Source of the DNA: Corynebacterium minutissimum
GTDB taxonomy: Bacteria; Actinomycetota; Actinomycetes; Mycobacteriales; Mycobacteriaceae
Direction of reading: 5' to 3'
Assembly: GCF_000805675.1 (NCBI RefSeq)
Contig: NZ_JSEF01000006.1
Coordinates: 124,001-188,000 of the forward strand
Length of the DNA: 64,000 nt
The notes under the pieces were generated by a model. The model was not told the origin of the DNA. It made no database searches and saw only the letters and a list, made by a program, of their open reading frames with translations. Below, piece by piece: positions 54,400 through 62,554 of the stretch. Position 1 is the first letter of the stretch. Every line of letters starts with the position of its first letter. The position numbers and the translations under genes were made by a program.

Positions 54400-55389
54400 T
54401 TAGTCGTTAATGCGCTCACCGGTCTCCGGATCGAAGCGGTGCGCCTCGCGGGGATTGAAGGTGAGCACGACGTCGTCGCCGCGCTGGGGTGCCTCGCCCT
54501 GTGCCCGGGCGACGAAGCGCTGTTCGCCGACGGTGACGTACACGAAGGACTCGGCGCCGAGCTCTTCCACGAAGTCCACGACACCCTGGAAGCCCAGCGG
54601 GCCCTTGTTGATGAACATCTTCTCCGGGCGCACGCCGATGCGGCCGCCGTTGTAATCGAAGATATTCATGGCCGGGGAACCGATGAAACCCGCGACGAAC
54701 TCGTTTGCTGGTGCGTCGTACAGCTCGCGTGGAGGGGCTACCTGCTGGAGCACGCCATCCTTGAGTACGGCTACGCGATCTCCCATCGTCATAGCCTCCA
54801 CCTGGTCATGGGTGACGTAGATGGTGGTGGTGCCCAGGCGCTGCTGGAGGCTCGCGAGCTCCGCGCGGGTCTGTACGCGCAGCTTGGCGTCGAGGTTAGA
54901 CAGCGGCTCGTCCATGAGGAAGGCCTTCGGCTCGCGCACGATGGCACGGCCCATGGCCACGCGCTGGCGCTGACCGCCGGAAAGGTCTTTGGGCTTGCGC
55001 TTGAGATAGTCAGTCAGCCCCAAGGTCTTGGCGGCTTCTTCCACCTTGGCCTTGATTTCTGCCTTTGGCCGCTTGGCCAGCTTGAGGGCAAATCCCATGT
55101 TTTCTGCCACGGTGAGGTGCGGGTAGAGCGCGTAGTTCTGGAAGACCATCGCGATATCGCGCTCGCCCGGCTCGAGGCCGGTGACGTCTTTATCGTCGAT
55201 AAGAATGCGACCGCTGGAGACCGGCTCCAATCCGGCAAGTGCGCGCAGAGTGGTGGACTTACCGCAGCCGGAGGGGCCGACGAGGACCAGGAACTCGCCA
55301 TCCGCAATCTCGAGATTGAGGTCCTTGACCGTGGGGTTCTCGGCACGGGGATAAGTAATGCCGACGTTCTCAAATGTGACCTTTGCCAT
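54400..55389 (-). CDS. Trehalose ABC transporter ATPase (SugC/TusK type)
   Basis: A 329-residue MalK-like ATPase. Walker A LVGPSGCGKSTTLRALAG, Q loop VFQNYALYPHL, signature LSGGQRQRVAMGRAIV, Walker B AFLMDEPLSNLDAKLR and the switch His in VTHDQ are all present; the C-terminal third is the regulatory TOBE region (IGVRPEKMFI). It is the first gene of the five- or six-gene trehalose operon; its ATG is 75 bases from the divergent birA start. Confidence 0.93.
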   Translation of the reverse strand: MAKVTFENVGITYPRAENPTVKDLNLEIADGEFLVLVGPSGCGKSTTLRALAGLEPVSSGRILIDDKDVTGLEPGERDIAMVFQNYALYPHLTVAENMGFALKLAKRPKAEIKAKVEEAAKTLGLTDYLKRKPKDLSGGQRQRVAMGRAIVREPKAFLMDEPLSNLDAKLRVQTRAELASLQQRLGTTTIYVTHDQVEAMTMGDRVAVLKDGVLQQVAPPRELYDAPANEFVAGFIGSPAMNIFDYNGGRIGVRPEKMFINKGPLGFQGVVDFVEELGAESFVYVTVGEQRFVARAQGEAPQRGDDVVLTFNPREAHRFDPETGERIND

Positions 55390-55464
55390 GCAGTAACCCT
55401 AACACTCGTTACTGACACTCAGCTGCAGTGAGGTGCTCGACAGCAGCGAGTAGGATCGGTCACC

Positions 55465-56340
55465 ATGACTGCTCTTGATCTGGACCGTATCCGTGAAGCC
55501 GTGGCGGATGACTTCGCCGTCATTGAGTACACCGAGTCCACTGGCTCGACCAATACCGACCTCATGCAGGCAGACAAGGTGGCTGATGGCACTGTCCTGC
55601 TAGCCAATGAGCAACTCGCTGGCAAGGGCCGCTTGGGCCGTCACTGGGTCAGCCCGGCCGGTTCGCAGCTTATTTTCTCCGTGCTTATCCTCCCGGATTC
55701 ACTGGATCATTTAGGAACCCTGCCGCTGGCCGCCGGCCTGGCTGTGACCGATTCCGTCGAAGGAGCGGTACTCAAGTGGCCGAATGACGTGCACATCGGT
55801 GGCAAGAAGCTGTGCGGCATCCTCGCCGAGGCCGGCCCAGTGGGCGAGGCTTTCAAGTCCGCGCCGAAGACGGAGGTCTCCAAGGCAGAGGTGGCTAAGG
55901 CTGAGGTCTCCAAGGTGGAAGTGAATAAGGCGGAAATCAACAAGACCGAGGTGGCGCCGAAGACCCAAGCGGCGAACCCGCCGTCCGCGCGCGTCGTCGT
56001 GGGGATGGGCATCAACGTCACCCTGACTCGCGAAGAGCTGCCTATTGAGGCCGCGACCTCTTTGGCGCTTGAGGGCTTGGACACTGACCGCACTGAACTC
56101 GCTATCACCGTGCTGAAGAACCTGCACCGCAGAATCAACCAGTGGGAACAACAGGATCCGCAGCTCATGGCAGATTACCGCAAGGTCTGCTCTTCGATTG
56201 GCCAGGAAGTGCGCCTCGAAGCCCCGACCGGTGATGTTACCGGCACTGTTGAAGGCGTGGCTGATGATGGCCGCATCAATGTCGGTGGCGAATACTATTC
56301 CGCCGGCGATGTCATCCACCTGCGGCCCGCTGCACAGTAG
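55465..56340 (+). CDS. birA: Biotin-protein ligase with a pentapeptide-repeat insertion
   Basis: A 291-residue group I ligase (no N-terminal helix-turn-helix) that biotinylates pyruvate carboxylase and AccBC. Conserved parts are YTESTGSTNTDLM, LANEQLAGKGRLGRHWVSP (biotinyl-AMP loop), LKWPNDVHIGGKKLCGIL and VVVGMGINV. Between KLCGILAEAGPV and the GMGINV strand sits an extra 35-residue segment with six 15-nt repeats (consensus KAEVS; residues 135-164), absent from ordinary BirA, probably a flexible surface loop. The start is ATG 55465; a weak AGGAT lies upstream. A hairpin follows the stop. Confidence 0.93.
   Translation: MTALDLDRIREAVADDFAVIEYTESTGSTNTDLMQADKVADGTVLLANEQLAGKGRLGRHWVSPAGSQLIFSVLILPDSLDHLGTLPLAAGLAVTDSVEGAVLKWPNDVHIGGKKLCGILAEAGPVGEAFKSAPKTEVSKAEVAKAEVSKVEVNKAEINKTEVAPKTQAANPPSARVVVGMGINVTLTREELPIEAATSLALEGLDTDRTELAITVLKNLHRRINQWEQQDPQLMADYRKVCSSIGQEVRLEAPTGDVTGTVEGVADDGRINVGGEYYSAGDVIHLRPAAQ
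55867..55956 (+). repeat. Six in-frame 15-nt repeats inside birA
   Basis: Consecutive units encode KTEVS, KAEVA, KAEVS, KVEVN, KAEIN and KTEVA. The DNA units are related but diverged in third positions, so the array is not brand new. The insertion sits in a loop and is compatible with the ligase fold. Confidence 0.92.
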
Positions 56341-56358
56341 CTTTTGAGCTTTTGTCGG

Positions 56359-56388
56359 GAGGGGAGCGTCGTTAAGCACGCGCCCCTC
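56359..56388 (+). terminator. Stem-loop downstream of birA
   Basis: GAGGGGAGCGT and ACGCGCCCCTC pair with one mismatch around an 8-nt loop. Only TCTATC follows, so it is at best an imperfect terminator. Confidence 0.55.
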
Positions 56389-56423
56389 TCTATCAGGCAT
56401 CCGCTAAAAGGCATATCTCAAAG

Positions 56424-56447
56424 GGCGTTTTCATCTCTGAAAACGCC
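56424..56447. repeat. Perfect 10-bp inverted repeat between birA and the PH-domain gene
   Basis: GGCGTTTTCA and TGAAAACGCC with a TCTC loop. No T tract on either side. It may be an operator or an RNA hairpin. Confidence 0.65.
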
Positions 56448-56483
56448 ATATGGAGACCCCGCAAGGCTTTTTTTGGAGGCAAA

Positions 56484-56525
56484 GATGCCCGTTGACTGAT
56501 GCCGTCTAGAAGATGCCGTTTAGAA
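56484..56525 (+). repeat. Three 14-bp tandem repeats upstream of the PH-domain gene
   Basis: GATGCCCGTTGACT, GATGCCGTCTAGAA and GATGCCGTTTAGAA follow one another directly. The last two differ at one base. They lie about 75-115 bases before the start at 56599, a possible binding region. Confidence 0.6.
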
Positions 56526-56598
56526 GGTGATCTCTGCACCACCATGAACTGAGTGCCGCTTAGTCGGGTTGCGTGAGCAGGTGGGTATCATGTGCCCC

Positions 56599-57042
56599 AT
56601 GAACCTCATGGAGATGGGACGCGGCGAGGTGGTCCGCGCGGATATGACAGCGCCGTTTCGCACGCTGCTCTTCCCGTTTCTTGAGCTCATTGTGGTCACC
56701 GGCGTGTGCTGGATTGCCATTGGCTGGTGTGACTACAACGCTATTGACCTCGCGATCCGCAACGGGCTCGTGGCCCTGTGGGCGCTGCTGGCGGTGTGGC
56801 GCTTCATCCTGCCTCTGGTCAAAGCACGACGCAAGCGCTTCATCGTGACCAACCTGCGCGTTATCGCCCGCGAAGGCAAGCGCGTTGACTCGATTCCGCT
56901 GAGCGATATCCGCGGAGCCCGCCGACGCCGCGGTGGGATTTCGCTGGCGTTGCATGGCTATGAGCGGCCGATGTACTTTCCGGCCATCCCCAAGGCCAAG
57001 CGCGTTGAGGATATCCTTAACGAACAGCCGGTCTGGGGCTAG
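56599..57042 (+). CDS. Membrane protein with bacterial PH domain
   Basis: A 147-residue protein. Two N-terminal helices (TLLFPFLELIVVTGVCWIAIGW and LVALWALLAVWRFILPLV) are followed by a short PH-like domain (KRFIVTNLRVIAREGKRVD, LSDIRGARRRRGGISLALHG). Proteins of this sort are envelope-associated but of unknown function; C. glutamicum has one between birA and purK. TATCAT lies 7 nt before ATG 56599, so this start is chosen over TTG at 56569. Its 3' end overlaps the convergent acetolactate decarboxylase gene by 4 bases. Confidence 0.75.
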   Translation: MNLMEMGRGEVVRADMTAPFRTLLFPFLELIVVTGVCWIAIGWCDYNAIDLAIRNGLVALWALLAVWRFILPLVKARRKRFIVTNLRVIAREGKRVDSIPLSDIRGARRRRGGISLALHGYERPMYFPAIPKAKRVEDILNEQPVWG

Positions 57043-57758
57043 TTCTTAATCTCAGTCGTGTGCAGCTGGGAATCGAGGTCTTCCGGTGCCAAGTTCGCTG
57101 AGCGGAATTCGTGGGTCAGCGGCAGGCGCAGCTCCAAGTCGGTTCCCGGGCACAGCTCAATCGTGGCCTCATCCACGGTGTAGTCCAGCACATGGCCGCC
57201 GGACGTGCGTGCATCATCAATGAAGTGAACGTGGCAGCCCGGTACCGAAATGCCCTTCTCAAAGACCGGGGTGCGGAAGCCGCCGATGATGCCGTCGACG
57301 TCGCTAAAGCGCAGCTCCTTATCGCCGCCGACCGCCTGGGTCATGGGCGGATAGGGCTTGGATTGCTTGACCACCGTGCGGGTGACAACGTTGCTGAACC
57401 GGCCAGAAATACGCACCGCATACATGTAGTTGGCCGAGGGCTCCAGATCATCAATGAAGGAGGACAGCTCCTCGCGCTTCAACCCCTTGGGCGCGGCCAC
57501 CTTAATGCGGGGGACGAAACTCGTCGCAACGGCGAAGGGAGTTCCCTGGTCCAAGTCCGCCACCGTCGCGGTGCCATCGCCACGTAGCTGGTAGCAGACG
57601 CCGTCGAGGATAACCATCTCCCCATCCAGCGCATCGAAGGTACCGATGCCGAAATTGCCCTTACCCAAAAGCTCACCAATGGTCATTTCGCCGTCATAAA
57701 TACCGTCCAACAGGGCGGTCATGAGCGAGTTCTGGAAGATCGTATGCCGGACAATCAT
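57039..57758 (-). CDS. budA: Alpha-acetolactate decarboxylase
   Basis: A 239-residue enzyme that decarboxylates 2-acetolactate to acetoin. The family pattern is strong: NSLMTALLDGIYDGEMTIGELL, GNFGIGTFDALDGEMVILDG and VCYQLRGDGTA near the start, and the zinc site GCHVHFIDDARTSGGHVLDY (two His of HxH plus a third His). It would divert acetolactate from valine/leucine synthesis to acetoin. The ATG at 57758 lies 7 nt after TAGCCT, and a longer frame back into purK is rejected. It is divergent from purK with overlapping -10 boxes. Confidence 0.93.
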   Translation of the reverse strand: MIVRHTIFQNSLMTALLDGIYDGEMTIGELLGKGNFGIGTFDALDGEMVILDGVCYQLRGDGTATVADLDQGTPFAVATSFVPRIKVAAPKGLKREELSSFIDDLEPSANYMYAVRISGRFSNVVTRTVVKQSKPYPPMTQAVGGDKELRFSDVDGIIGGFRTPVFEKGISVPGCHVHFIDDARTSGGHVLDYTVDEATIELCPGTDLELRLPLTHEFRSANLAPEDLDSQLHTTEIKN

Positions 57759-57765
57759 GGCCCCA

Positions 57766-57775
57766 AGGCTAGTAT
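57766..57775. promoter_or_regulatory. Overlapping divergent -10 boxes of budA and purK
   Basis: On the minus strand TAGCCT (57771-57766) is 7 nt before the budA ATG. On the plus strand TAGTAT (57770-57775) is 7 nt before the purK GTG at 57783. The boxes share two bases, so the two promoters cannot be occupied at the same time. Confidence 0.55.
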
Positions 57776-57782
57776 TGAAGGA

Positions 57783-59006
57783 GTGAGTGAACAACACAAA
57801 CCAACCGTTACTGTTTTTGGAGATGGCCAGCTTGCACGCATGATGCAGCCGGCCGCGGCTGAGCTCGACATCCACCTGCGCCTCTTGGCGTCCGAGCCGG
57901 GCAAGTCTGCCACGCAGGTCATTCCAGACGTCGTCCTTGGTGATTACCACGACTATGACGTTCTGGTTAAGGCCGCAGAGGGCGCAGACGCGGTGACCTT
58001 CGAACACGAGCACGTGCCGACGGAACATGTGCGCGCGCTTATCGACGCCTCCTACAACGTCCAGCCCCAGCCTTCCGCACTCCTCTACGCGCAGGACAAG
58101 CTGCTCATGCGCCAGAAGCTTTCCGAGTTGGGAGCCCCAGTGCCGCGCTTTGCCGCCATCGAGTCGGTGGAGGATGCGCGAGAGTTCGCCGCGCTTGTCG
58201 ACGGGCACGTGTGCCTCAAAGCCCGCCGTGGCGGTTACGACGGCCATGGCGTGTGGTTCCCCTCTGCGGAGGAATTAGAACCGCTGGTAGAGGAGCTTCT
58301 GGCCGCTGACACGGCACTGATGGCGGAAGAAAAGGTGGCTCTGACTCGTGAACTGTCCGTGCTCGTTGCCCGCCGCCCTTCCGGTGAGGTCAAGGCATGG
58401 CCGGTGACCGAGTCTGTACAGCGCGACGGTATCTGTGCTGAGGCTTTCGCGCCTGCCCCGAACCTCTCGCCGGAGCTGGCGGAACATGCCATGCAGGTAG
58501 GTGTTCAGGTTGCCACTGAACTCGGTGTCACCGGAGTCTTGGCGGTGGAGCTTTTTGCCTTTGCCGCTGAGCAGGATGCGGGGGACATTATTGCCTCGGC
58601 CTCTGGTGCCCCGGGGGCACACATCCGTGAGGACATCGCGGTCAACGAGCTGGCCATGCGCCCGCACAACACCGGACACTGGACACAGGACGGGTGCGTG
58701 ACCTCCCAGTTCGAGCAGCATCTGCGGGCCGTGCTGGACCTGCCGCTCGGCTCCACTAAGCCGCTGGCCCCGATTACGGTCATGGCCAACGTCCTCGGTG
58801 CGGAGCAGGATCCCGGTATGCCGATGCCGCACCGCGTCCGCGAAGTTATGGAACGCTACCCAGAGGCCAAGATCCACCTCTATGGCAAGAATCACCAGGC
58901 AGGACGCAAGATCGGACACGTTAACGTTGTCGGCGACGACGTTGACGAGACTCGCCGCATTGCCCACGATGCTGCCCACTTCCTCGTCCACGCGCAGTGG
59001 GCCTAA
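57783..59006 (+). CDS. purK: 5-(carboxyamino)imidazole ribonucleotide synthase
   Basis: ATP-grasp enzyme of de novo purine synthesis that carboxylates AIR using ATP and bicarbonate. The 407-residue product from GTG 57783 starts [21 protein letters not shown]. Further signatures are [27 protein letters not shown] (nucleotide-binding strand) and [13 protein letters not shown], with [14 protein letters not shown] as the conserved C-terminal part. GTG is preferred over the upstream ATG at 57744, which lies inside budA. purE follows after 38 bases. Confidence 0.95.
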   Translation: MSEQHKPTVTVFGDGQLARMMQPAAAELDIHLRLLASEPGKSATQVIPDVVLGDYHDYDVLVKAAEGADAVTFEHEHVPTEHVRALIDASYNVQPQPSALLYAQDKLLMRQKLSELGAPVPRFAAIESVEDAREFAALVDGHVCLKARRGGYDGHGVWFPSAEELEPLVEELLAADTALMAEEKVALTRELSVLVARRPSGEVKAWPVTESVQRDGICAEAFAPAPNLSPELAEHAMQVGVQVATELGVTGVLAVELFAFAAEQDAGDIIASASGAPGAHIREDIAVNELAMRPHNTGHWTQDGCVTSQFEQHLRAVLDLPLGSTKPLAPITVMANVLGAEQDPGMPMPHRVREVMERYPEAKIHLYGKNHQAGRKIGHVNVVGDDVDETRRIAHDAAHFLVHAQWA

Positions 59007-59044
59007 GCTCGCGGTGGGCTGAAGTCTTTTTGAGAAGGAGATTG

Positions 59045-59548
59045 ATGATGAAACCGCTCGTTGGTCTGATTATGGGCTCTGATTCCGACTGGCCCACTGT
59101 GAAACCTGCTGCTGAGGTGCTCGCTGAATTCGGTGTGCCCTTCGAGGTAGGCGTGGTGAGTGCTCACCGCACCCCGGAGAAGATGCTGGCCTACGCTAAG
59201 TCCGCCCACGAGCGCGGACTTAAAGCCATCATTGCGTGTGCCGGCGGCGCGGCGCACCTGCCGGGAATGGTGGCCGCGGCTACGCCGCTTCCGGTCATTG
59301 GCATTCCGCGCGCGCTCAAGGACCTTGATGGTCTCGATTCCCTTCTGTCCATCGTGCAAATGCCGGGCGGTGTGCCGGTGGCCACGGTGTCCATCGGTGG
59401 CGCGAAAAACGCTGGCCTGCTTGCCGTGCGTATCCTCTCCGCTGGCGACCCTGCGTTGGTGGAGAAGATGGCTGAGTACCAGGAGAACATGGCTGCCGAG
59501 GTGGAGAAGAAGGACGAGAACCTGCGCTCCCAGCTTCTCGGTGAGTAA
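59045..59548 (+). CDS. purE: N5-carboxyaminoimidazole ribonucleotide mutase
   Basis: Next step of the purine pathway after PurK: rearranges N5-CAIR to CAIR. The 167-residue class I PurE shows [35 protein letters not shown] (catalytic His), [16 protein letters not shown] and [17 protein letters not shown]-type (here [19 protein letters not shown]) segments. AAGGAG lies upstream; tandem ATGs at 59045 and 59048 are both possible, the second having the better spacing. Its frame extends further upstream to 58997 without any start signal. Confidence 0.96.
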   Translation: MMKPLVGLIMGSDSDWPTVKPAAEVLAEFGVPFEVGVVSAHRTPEKMLAYAKSAHERGLKAIIACAGGAAHLPGMVAAATPLPVIGIPRALKDLDGLDSLLSIVQMPGGVPVATVSIGGAKNAGLLAVRILSAGDPALVEKMAEYQENMAAEVEKKDENLRSQLLGE

Positions 59549-60442
59549 TTAGCTGGGGAGCTCGCTCGTAAGATCGGGGTAGGATGCCTGCGCGCCTTCT
59601 CCAGTAACGGCGAAGGCCCCGACCCGAGCGGCATAGGTGGCGGCCTCCACGAGGTCGTCACCAAGGAGTAGCCGCGCGCACAGAGCACCCGCGAATGCAT
59701 CGCCCGCGCCCGTGGTATCCACCGCAGTGACCTGCGGGGAGGGGACTGCCACGAGGGAAGTCCCCTCGGCGACGAGCGCCCCCTTCGCGCCCAGCGTGAG
59801 AACCACCGAGGCAAAGCCAGCCTCCCTTAAACGCTGCGCCAACTGTGCTGGCGCGCCCTCACCGCTCAACCCCAGCTGTTCCAAGATGAGACCGGCCTCG
59901 TGTTCATTGGCCAGCAGCGGATCAGCGCGCAGGAGCGCGTCCTTGTCCACCTCAATGACCGGCGCGAGGTTGACCACGACCCGACCCTTCGCCAGCTCGA
60001 TGGCCTTGGCAAAGCCATCAGCGGGAATTTCTCCCTGGAGGAGGACCAGCTCCGATTCGGTGATGGGGGAGGAGTGGGAGGCGACAAAGGGGGCGTCGAC
60101 AAGCGCATTGGCTCCCGGAACCACGATGATGGTGTTCTCGCCCTGCTCGTCTACGGTGATGACCGCCAGGCCGGTGACCTCCTCGCTGGCTTCGACGTGC
60201 GTGAGGTCCACGCCGCTGGCCTGCAAGTAGTGCATAGCGGGCGTGGCGTAGGCATCGCGGCCCATCGCGCCGACGAAGCTGACCTGAGCGCCGAGCCGCG
60301 CGGCCGCGACCGCTTGGTTCGCGCCTTTGCCGCCGGCGCTGATGGTGCCACCGCGGCCCATAAGTGTTTCGCCCGGCTGAGGATGCCGCGCGGTGTGGAC
60401 CACGAGGTCAGCGTTGATGGACCCGACTACGCACATGCTCAT
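59549..60442 (-). CDS. rbsK: Ribokinase (PfkB family sugar kinase)
   Basis: The 297-residue PfkB-family kinase phosphorylates ribose at O5. It begins MSMCVVGSINADLVVHTARHP. The N-terminal GG motif is SAGGKGANQAVAAARLGA, and the catalytic C-terminal motif is VDTTGAGDAFAGALCARL (Asp base). The overall match to ribokinase is good, but related sugar or nucleoside kinases cannot be fully excluded. The start at 60442 lies 7 nt after CATACT, and a longer frame to 60625 runs through the divergent DUF218 gene. Its stop abuts purE convergently. Confidence 0.87.
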   Translation of the reverse strand: MSMCVVGSINADLVVHTARHPQPGETLMGRGGTISAGGKGANQAVAAARLGAQVSFVGAMGRDAYATPAMHYLQASGVDLTHVEASEEVTGLAVITVDEQGENTIIVVPGANALVDAPFVASHSSPITESELVLLQGEIPADGFAKAIELAKGRVVVNLAPVIEVDKDALLRADPLLANEHEAGLILEQLGLSGEGAPAQLAQRLREAGFASVVLTLGAKGALVAEGTSLVAVPSPQVTAVDTTGAGDAFAGALCARLLLGDDLVEAATYAARVGAFAVTGEGAQASYPDLTSELPS

Positions 60443-60449
60443 GCAGACC

Positions 60450-60466
60450 AGTATGCACGCTAAGCT
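60450..60466. promoter_or_regulatory. Divergent promoters of rbsK and the DUF218 gene
   Basis: On the minus strand CATACT (60455-60450) precedes the rbsK ATG by 7 nt; on the plus strand TAAGCT (60461-60466) precedes ATG 60474 by 7 nt. Only 31 bases separate the two starts. Confidence 0.5.
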
Positions 60467-60473
60467 AACGAAC

Positions 60474-60968
60474 ATGCAGTATCCGGTTCTGGTGTTAGGC
60501 GCGCGTGTGGTGGCCGGTGAGCCCGGCTCGCTGCTGCGCAGTCGCCTTGACCGAGCGGTGGTGGCTGCCCGCGTGATGCCGGAGGAACCGGTCATCGTCT
60601 CCGGCTTCGGGGAAGCGGACGCCATGGCGCGCTACCTCATTGAGCTGGGAGTGAACGCGGGGCGAATCGTCGTTGAGCCGGAAGCGACCAGCACGAATGA
60701 AAACCTTGAGCGTGCCCATGCCTTGTGTCCTGACTACACCTATTTTCGCGTCGTGACGAATGATTTTCACGTTCTACGCACACGGTTGTGGGCATGGCAT
60801 CTGGGGATTCGGGTTCACGTGCATGGCGTTCGTACCCCGGCAAAGGATCGCGCCTGGAATTATCTTCGCGAGGTCGTGGCCACACCCCATTCGCTGCTGC
60901 GCATCGTGTGGCGGCGGGTGGTGGCTAGGCGCCGAAGAACAAGAGCACGATGGCAATCAACCAAATGA
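60474..60968 (+). CDS. YdcF/DUF218 family protein
   Basis: A 164-residue protein starting MQYPVLVLGARVVAGEPGSLL. The DUF218 features are PVIVSGFGEADAMARYLIELG, EPEATSTNENLERAH and VVTNDFHVLRTRLW. In other bacteria the family binds S-adenosylmethionine or acts in envelope sugar metabolism, and the role here is unknown. The C terminus is strongly basic. Its last 44 bases overlap the convergent gene at 60925-61380. The start lies 7 nt after TAAGCT, so it is probably leaderless. Confidence 0.83.
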   Translation: MQYPVLVLGARVVAGEPGSLLRSRLDRAVVAARVMPEEPVIVSGFGEADAMARYLIELGVNAGRIVVEPEATSTNENLERAHALCPDYTYFRVVTNDFHVLRTRLWAWHLGIRVHVHGVRTPAKDRAWNYLREVVATPHSLLRIVWRRVVARRRRTRARWQSTK

Positions 60969-61380
60969 CAAACCAATGGCGCTTTTGCGGGGTAGTTGGG
61001 TTGGTCTTCTGTTCCAGCGCCTTGATGAAGTACCACGCTCCGGGCAGGCCGAAGCCGACACCGAATAGTACGTCGCCACTGGTCAGGGTGGCAAAGCCTA
61101 TTAAGAACGAGAACAGACTCAGCACGCCCTTGAAGATAGAGAAGCGGTGAATCCTGCCGCCTGCTGACTGCTGTTCATGCTCGGGAGAATGAACCGGGGC
61201 ATAGTCCGGCAATGGGGCCGGGGCATTGGAACGCTGAGGCTCGGCGAAAGGATCTACAGAAGGGGTCGCAGAAGGCTCGGCATAGTTCTGCCGTGTGGGC
61301 TCCGCGAAAGGATTAGCCCCGCGGCCACGGAAAGGTTCGGCCGACTCCTCGAAGGGGTTTGAGTCAAAGGGATTGGTCAT
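60925..61380 (-). CDS. NPF-rich hypothetical membrane protein
   Basis: A 151-residue protein. The first 75 residues are hydrophilic and contain repeated NPF/DPFAEP motifs (MTNPFDSNPFEE, GANPFAEP, VDPFAEP). The C-terminal half has two to three helices (GVLSLFSFLIGFATLTSGDVLFG, WFVIWLIAIVLLFFGA). No known enzyme motif. TAGGGT lies 7 nt before the ATG at 61380, so it is probably leaderless. It overlaps the end of the DUF218 gene. Confidence 0.68.
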   Translation of the reverse strand: MTNPFDSNPFEESAEPFRGRGANPFAEPTRQNYAEPSATPSVDPFAEPQRSNAPAPLPDYAPVHSPEHEQQSAGGRIHRFSIFKGVLSLFSFLIGFATLTSGDVLFGVGFGLPGAWYFIKALEQKTNPTTPQKRHWFVIWLIAIVLLFFGA

Positions 61381-61418
61381 ATGAATAACCCTAGGCCACA
61401 GGTAGTCGCAGCCCCGAA

Positions 61419-62459
61419 TCAGAGCTTGGACAGTGCCTTGCTAATTCCTTCCATGAGCGTAGGCTGCGATTGCTTTCGTGGATGCGCAATCGCGCGCAGT
61501 CCCATGTACGCAATCTGGTCGGCAGCCCGGTTGAGCGGGTCACCGGCATGGCCCATCACGCGGCGAATCGTGACATCGCAGATGCCGTCAATGTCGTTCC
61601 AGGCCTGCTGGAAGCGCGAACGCGACCCCGCTGACAAGCCGCGCCACACGCCCCGTGAGCGCATGGCCTTCGAACCTTTCGTCCGAATCTGCTGCACTGC
61701 GTCCAATGCGGCGACGGAGTCGGATTCAATGATCGCCTTCGTGGCGCCAACCTTGAGCAGGTATTTAAGCGCTAAGGTAAGGGATTCGAGCTCCAACTCG
61801 TCGGTACTCGCGGAGGTCTCGCGGGTGCGCAAGCGGTAGTCGCCATTTCCTGCCACGAAGCACATCGAGCCTTTGAATACGGTATCCGAGGAGGCATCGG
61901 TCGCGATGCGCACCGTGGTGCCCTTAGGCCAGGATGAGGCCTTGGAGAAGTTCGGCCACCAGCGTGCTGTGGGGGTTTCTACCTTTACGACCTCCTTCGT
62001 GCGGGGCGCCTCGCCTTCCTTTTTGGCGCGGCGCGCGGTAATGCCGGCTTCTTTGCGCCGCACGGAGCTCGCGCTTCGTGATGCCCTATTCTCCTCCGCA
62101 AAGCTTCCCGTCACCGTATAGCCACGCTCTTCGAGCGCGGCGCGCAACGCAGTTTGCCGGCGGCCTGTGACGATCCATTTCCGGCCCCGAATGTTCTTGG
62201 TGGCCTTCTCCAACTCGCGGACAGTGACCTCCACGATGTCGCCTGTGCGGATTTGGCCCTTGCGCACGAAGCGGGTGTTTTTCGTGTTGACGGCGATGAC
62301 CCAGCCGTCGATAGTCCCGTCCTCTGCGGAATCCCAGCGTTCGTCCCACAGCGCGATCGCCACGTGTACCGGCGCCGAGACCATGTCTGCGGTTATCTTG
62401 CGGGTGCCGTACGTCCGCGACTGATTGCCCGTGAGGGCAGAGAGCTCGAGTGGTTCCAT
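61419..62459 (-). CDS. RNase H-like protein with an N-terminal accessory domain
   Basis: A 346-residue protein. The C-terminal half (about 178-325) is an RNase H fold with the acidic catalytic residues in place: VRIATDASSD, ELELESLTLALKYLL, AIIESDSVAALDAV and RRVMGHAGDPLNRAADQIA. It should cut RNA in RNA-DNA hybrids, or at least bind them. The N-terminal part (about 25-120) is compact and basic (VSAPVHVAIALWDERWDS, GDIVEVTVRELEKATKN, RKWIVTGRRQTALRAALEE) and is not an ordinary RNase H hybrid-binding domain I recognise. A Lys/Arg/Ala linker joins them. The start is ATG at 62459, preceded by AGAAGG. Confidence 0.83.
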   Translation of the reverse strand: MEPLELSALTGNQSRTYGTRKITADMVSAPVHVAIALWDERWDSAEDGTIDGWVIAVNTKNTRFVRKGQIRTGDIVEVTVRELEKATKNIRGRKWIVTGRRQTALRAALEERGYTVTGSFAEENRASRSASSVRRKEAGITARRAKKEGEAPRTKEVVKVETPTARWWPNFSKASSWPKGTTVRIATDASSDTVFKGSMCFVAGNGDYRLRTRETSASTDELELESLTLALKYLLKVGATKAIIESDSVAALDAVQQIRTKGSKAMRSRGVWRGLSAGSRSRFQQAWNDIDGICDVTIRRVMGHAGDPLNRAADQIAYMGLRAIAHPRKQSQPTLMEGISKALSKL

Positions 62460-62554
62460 AGCCCTTCTAGTAAACCATTAGAGAAGTTCTGTGTAACGCT
62501 TGGCTATTAGTTGCCACATACCTAGTGAGCCCATCAGTAATCTGGAGATTTTTA

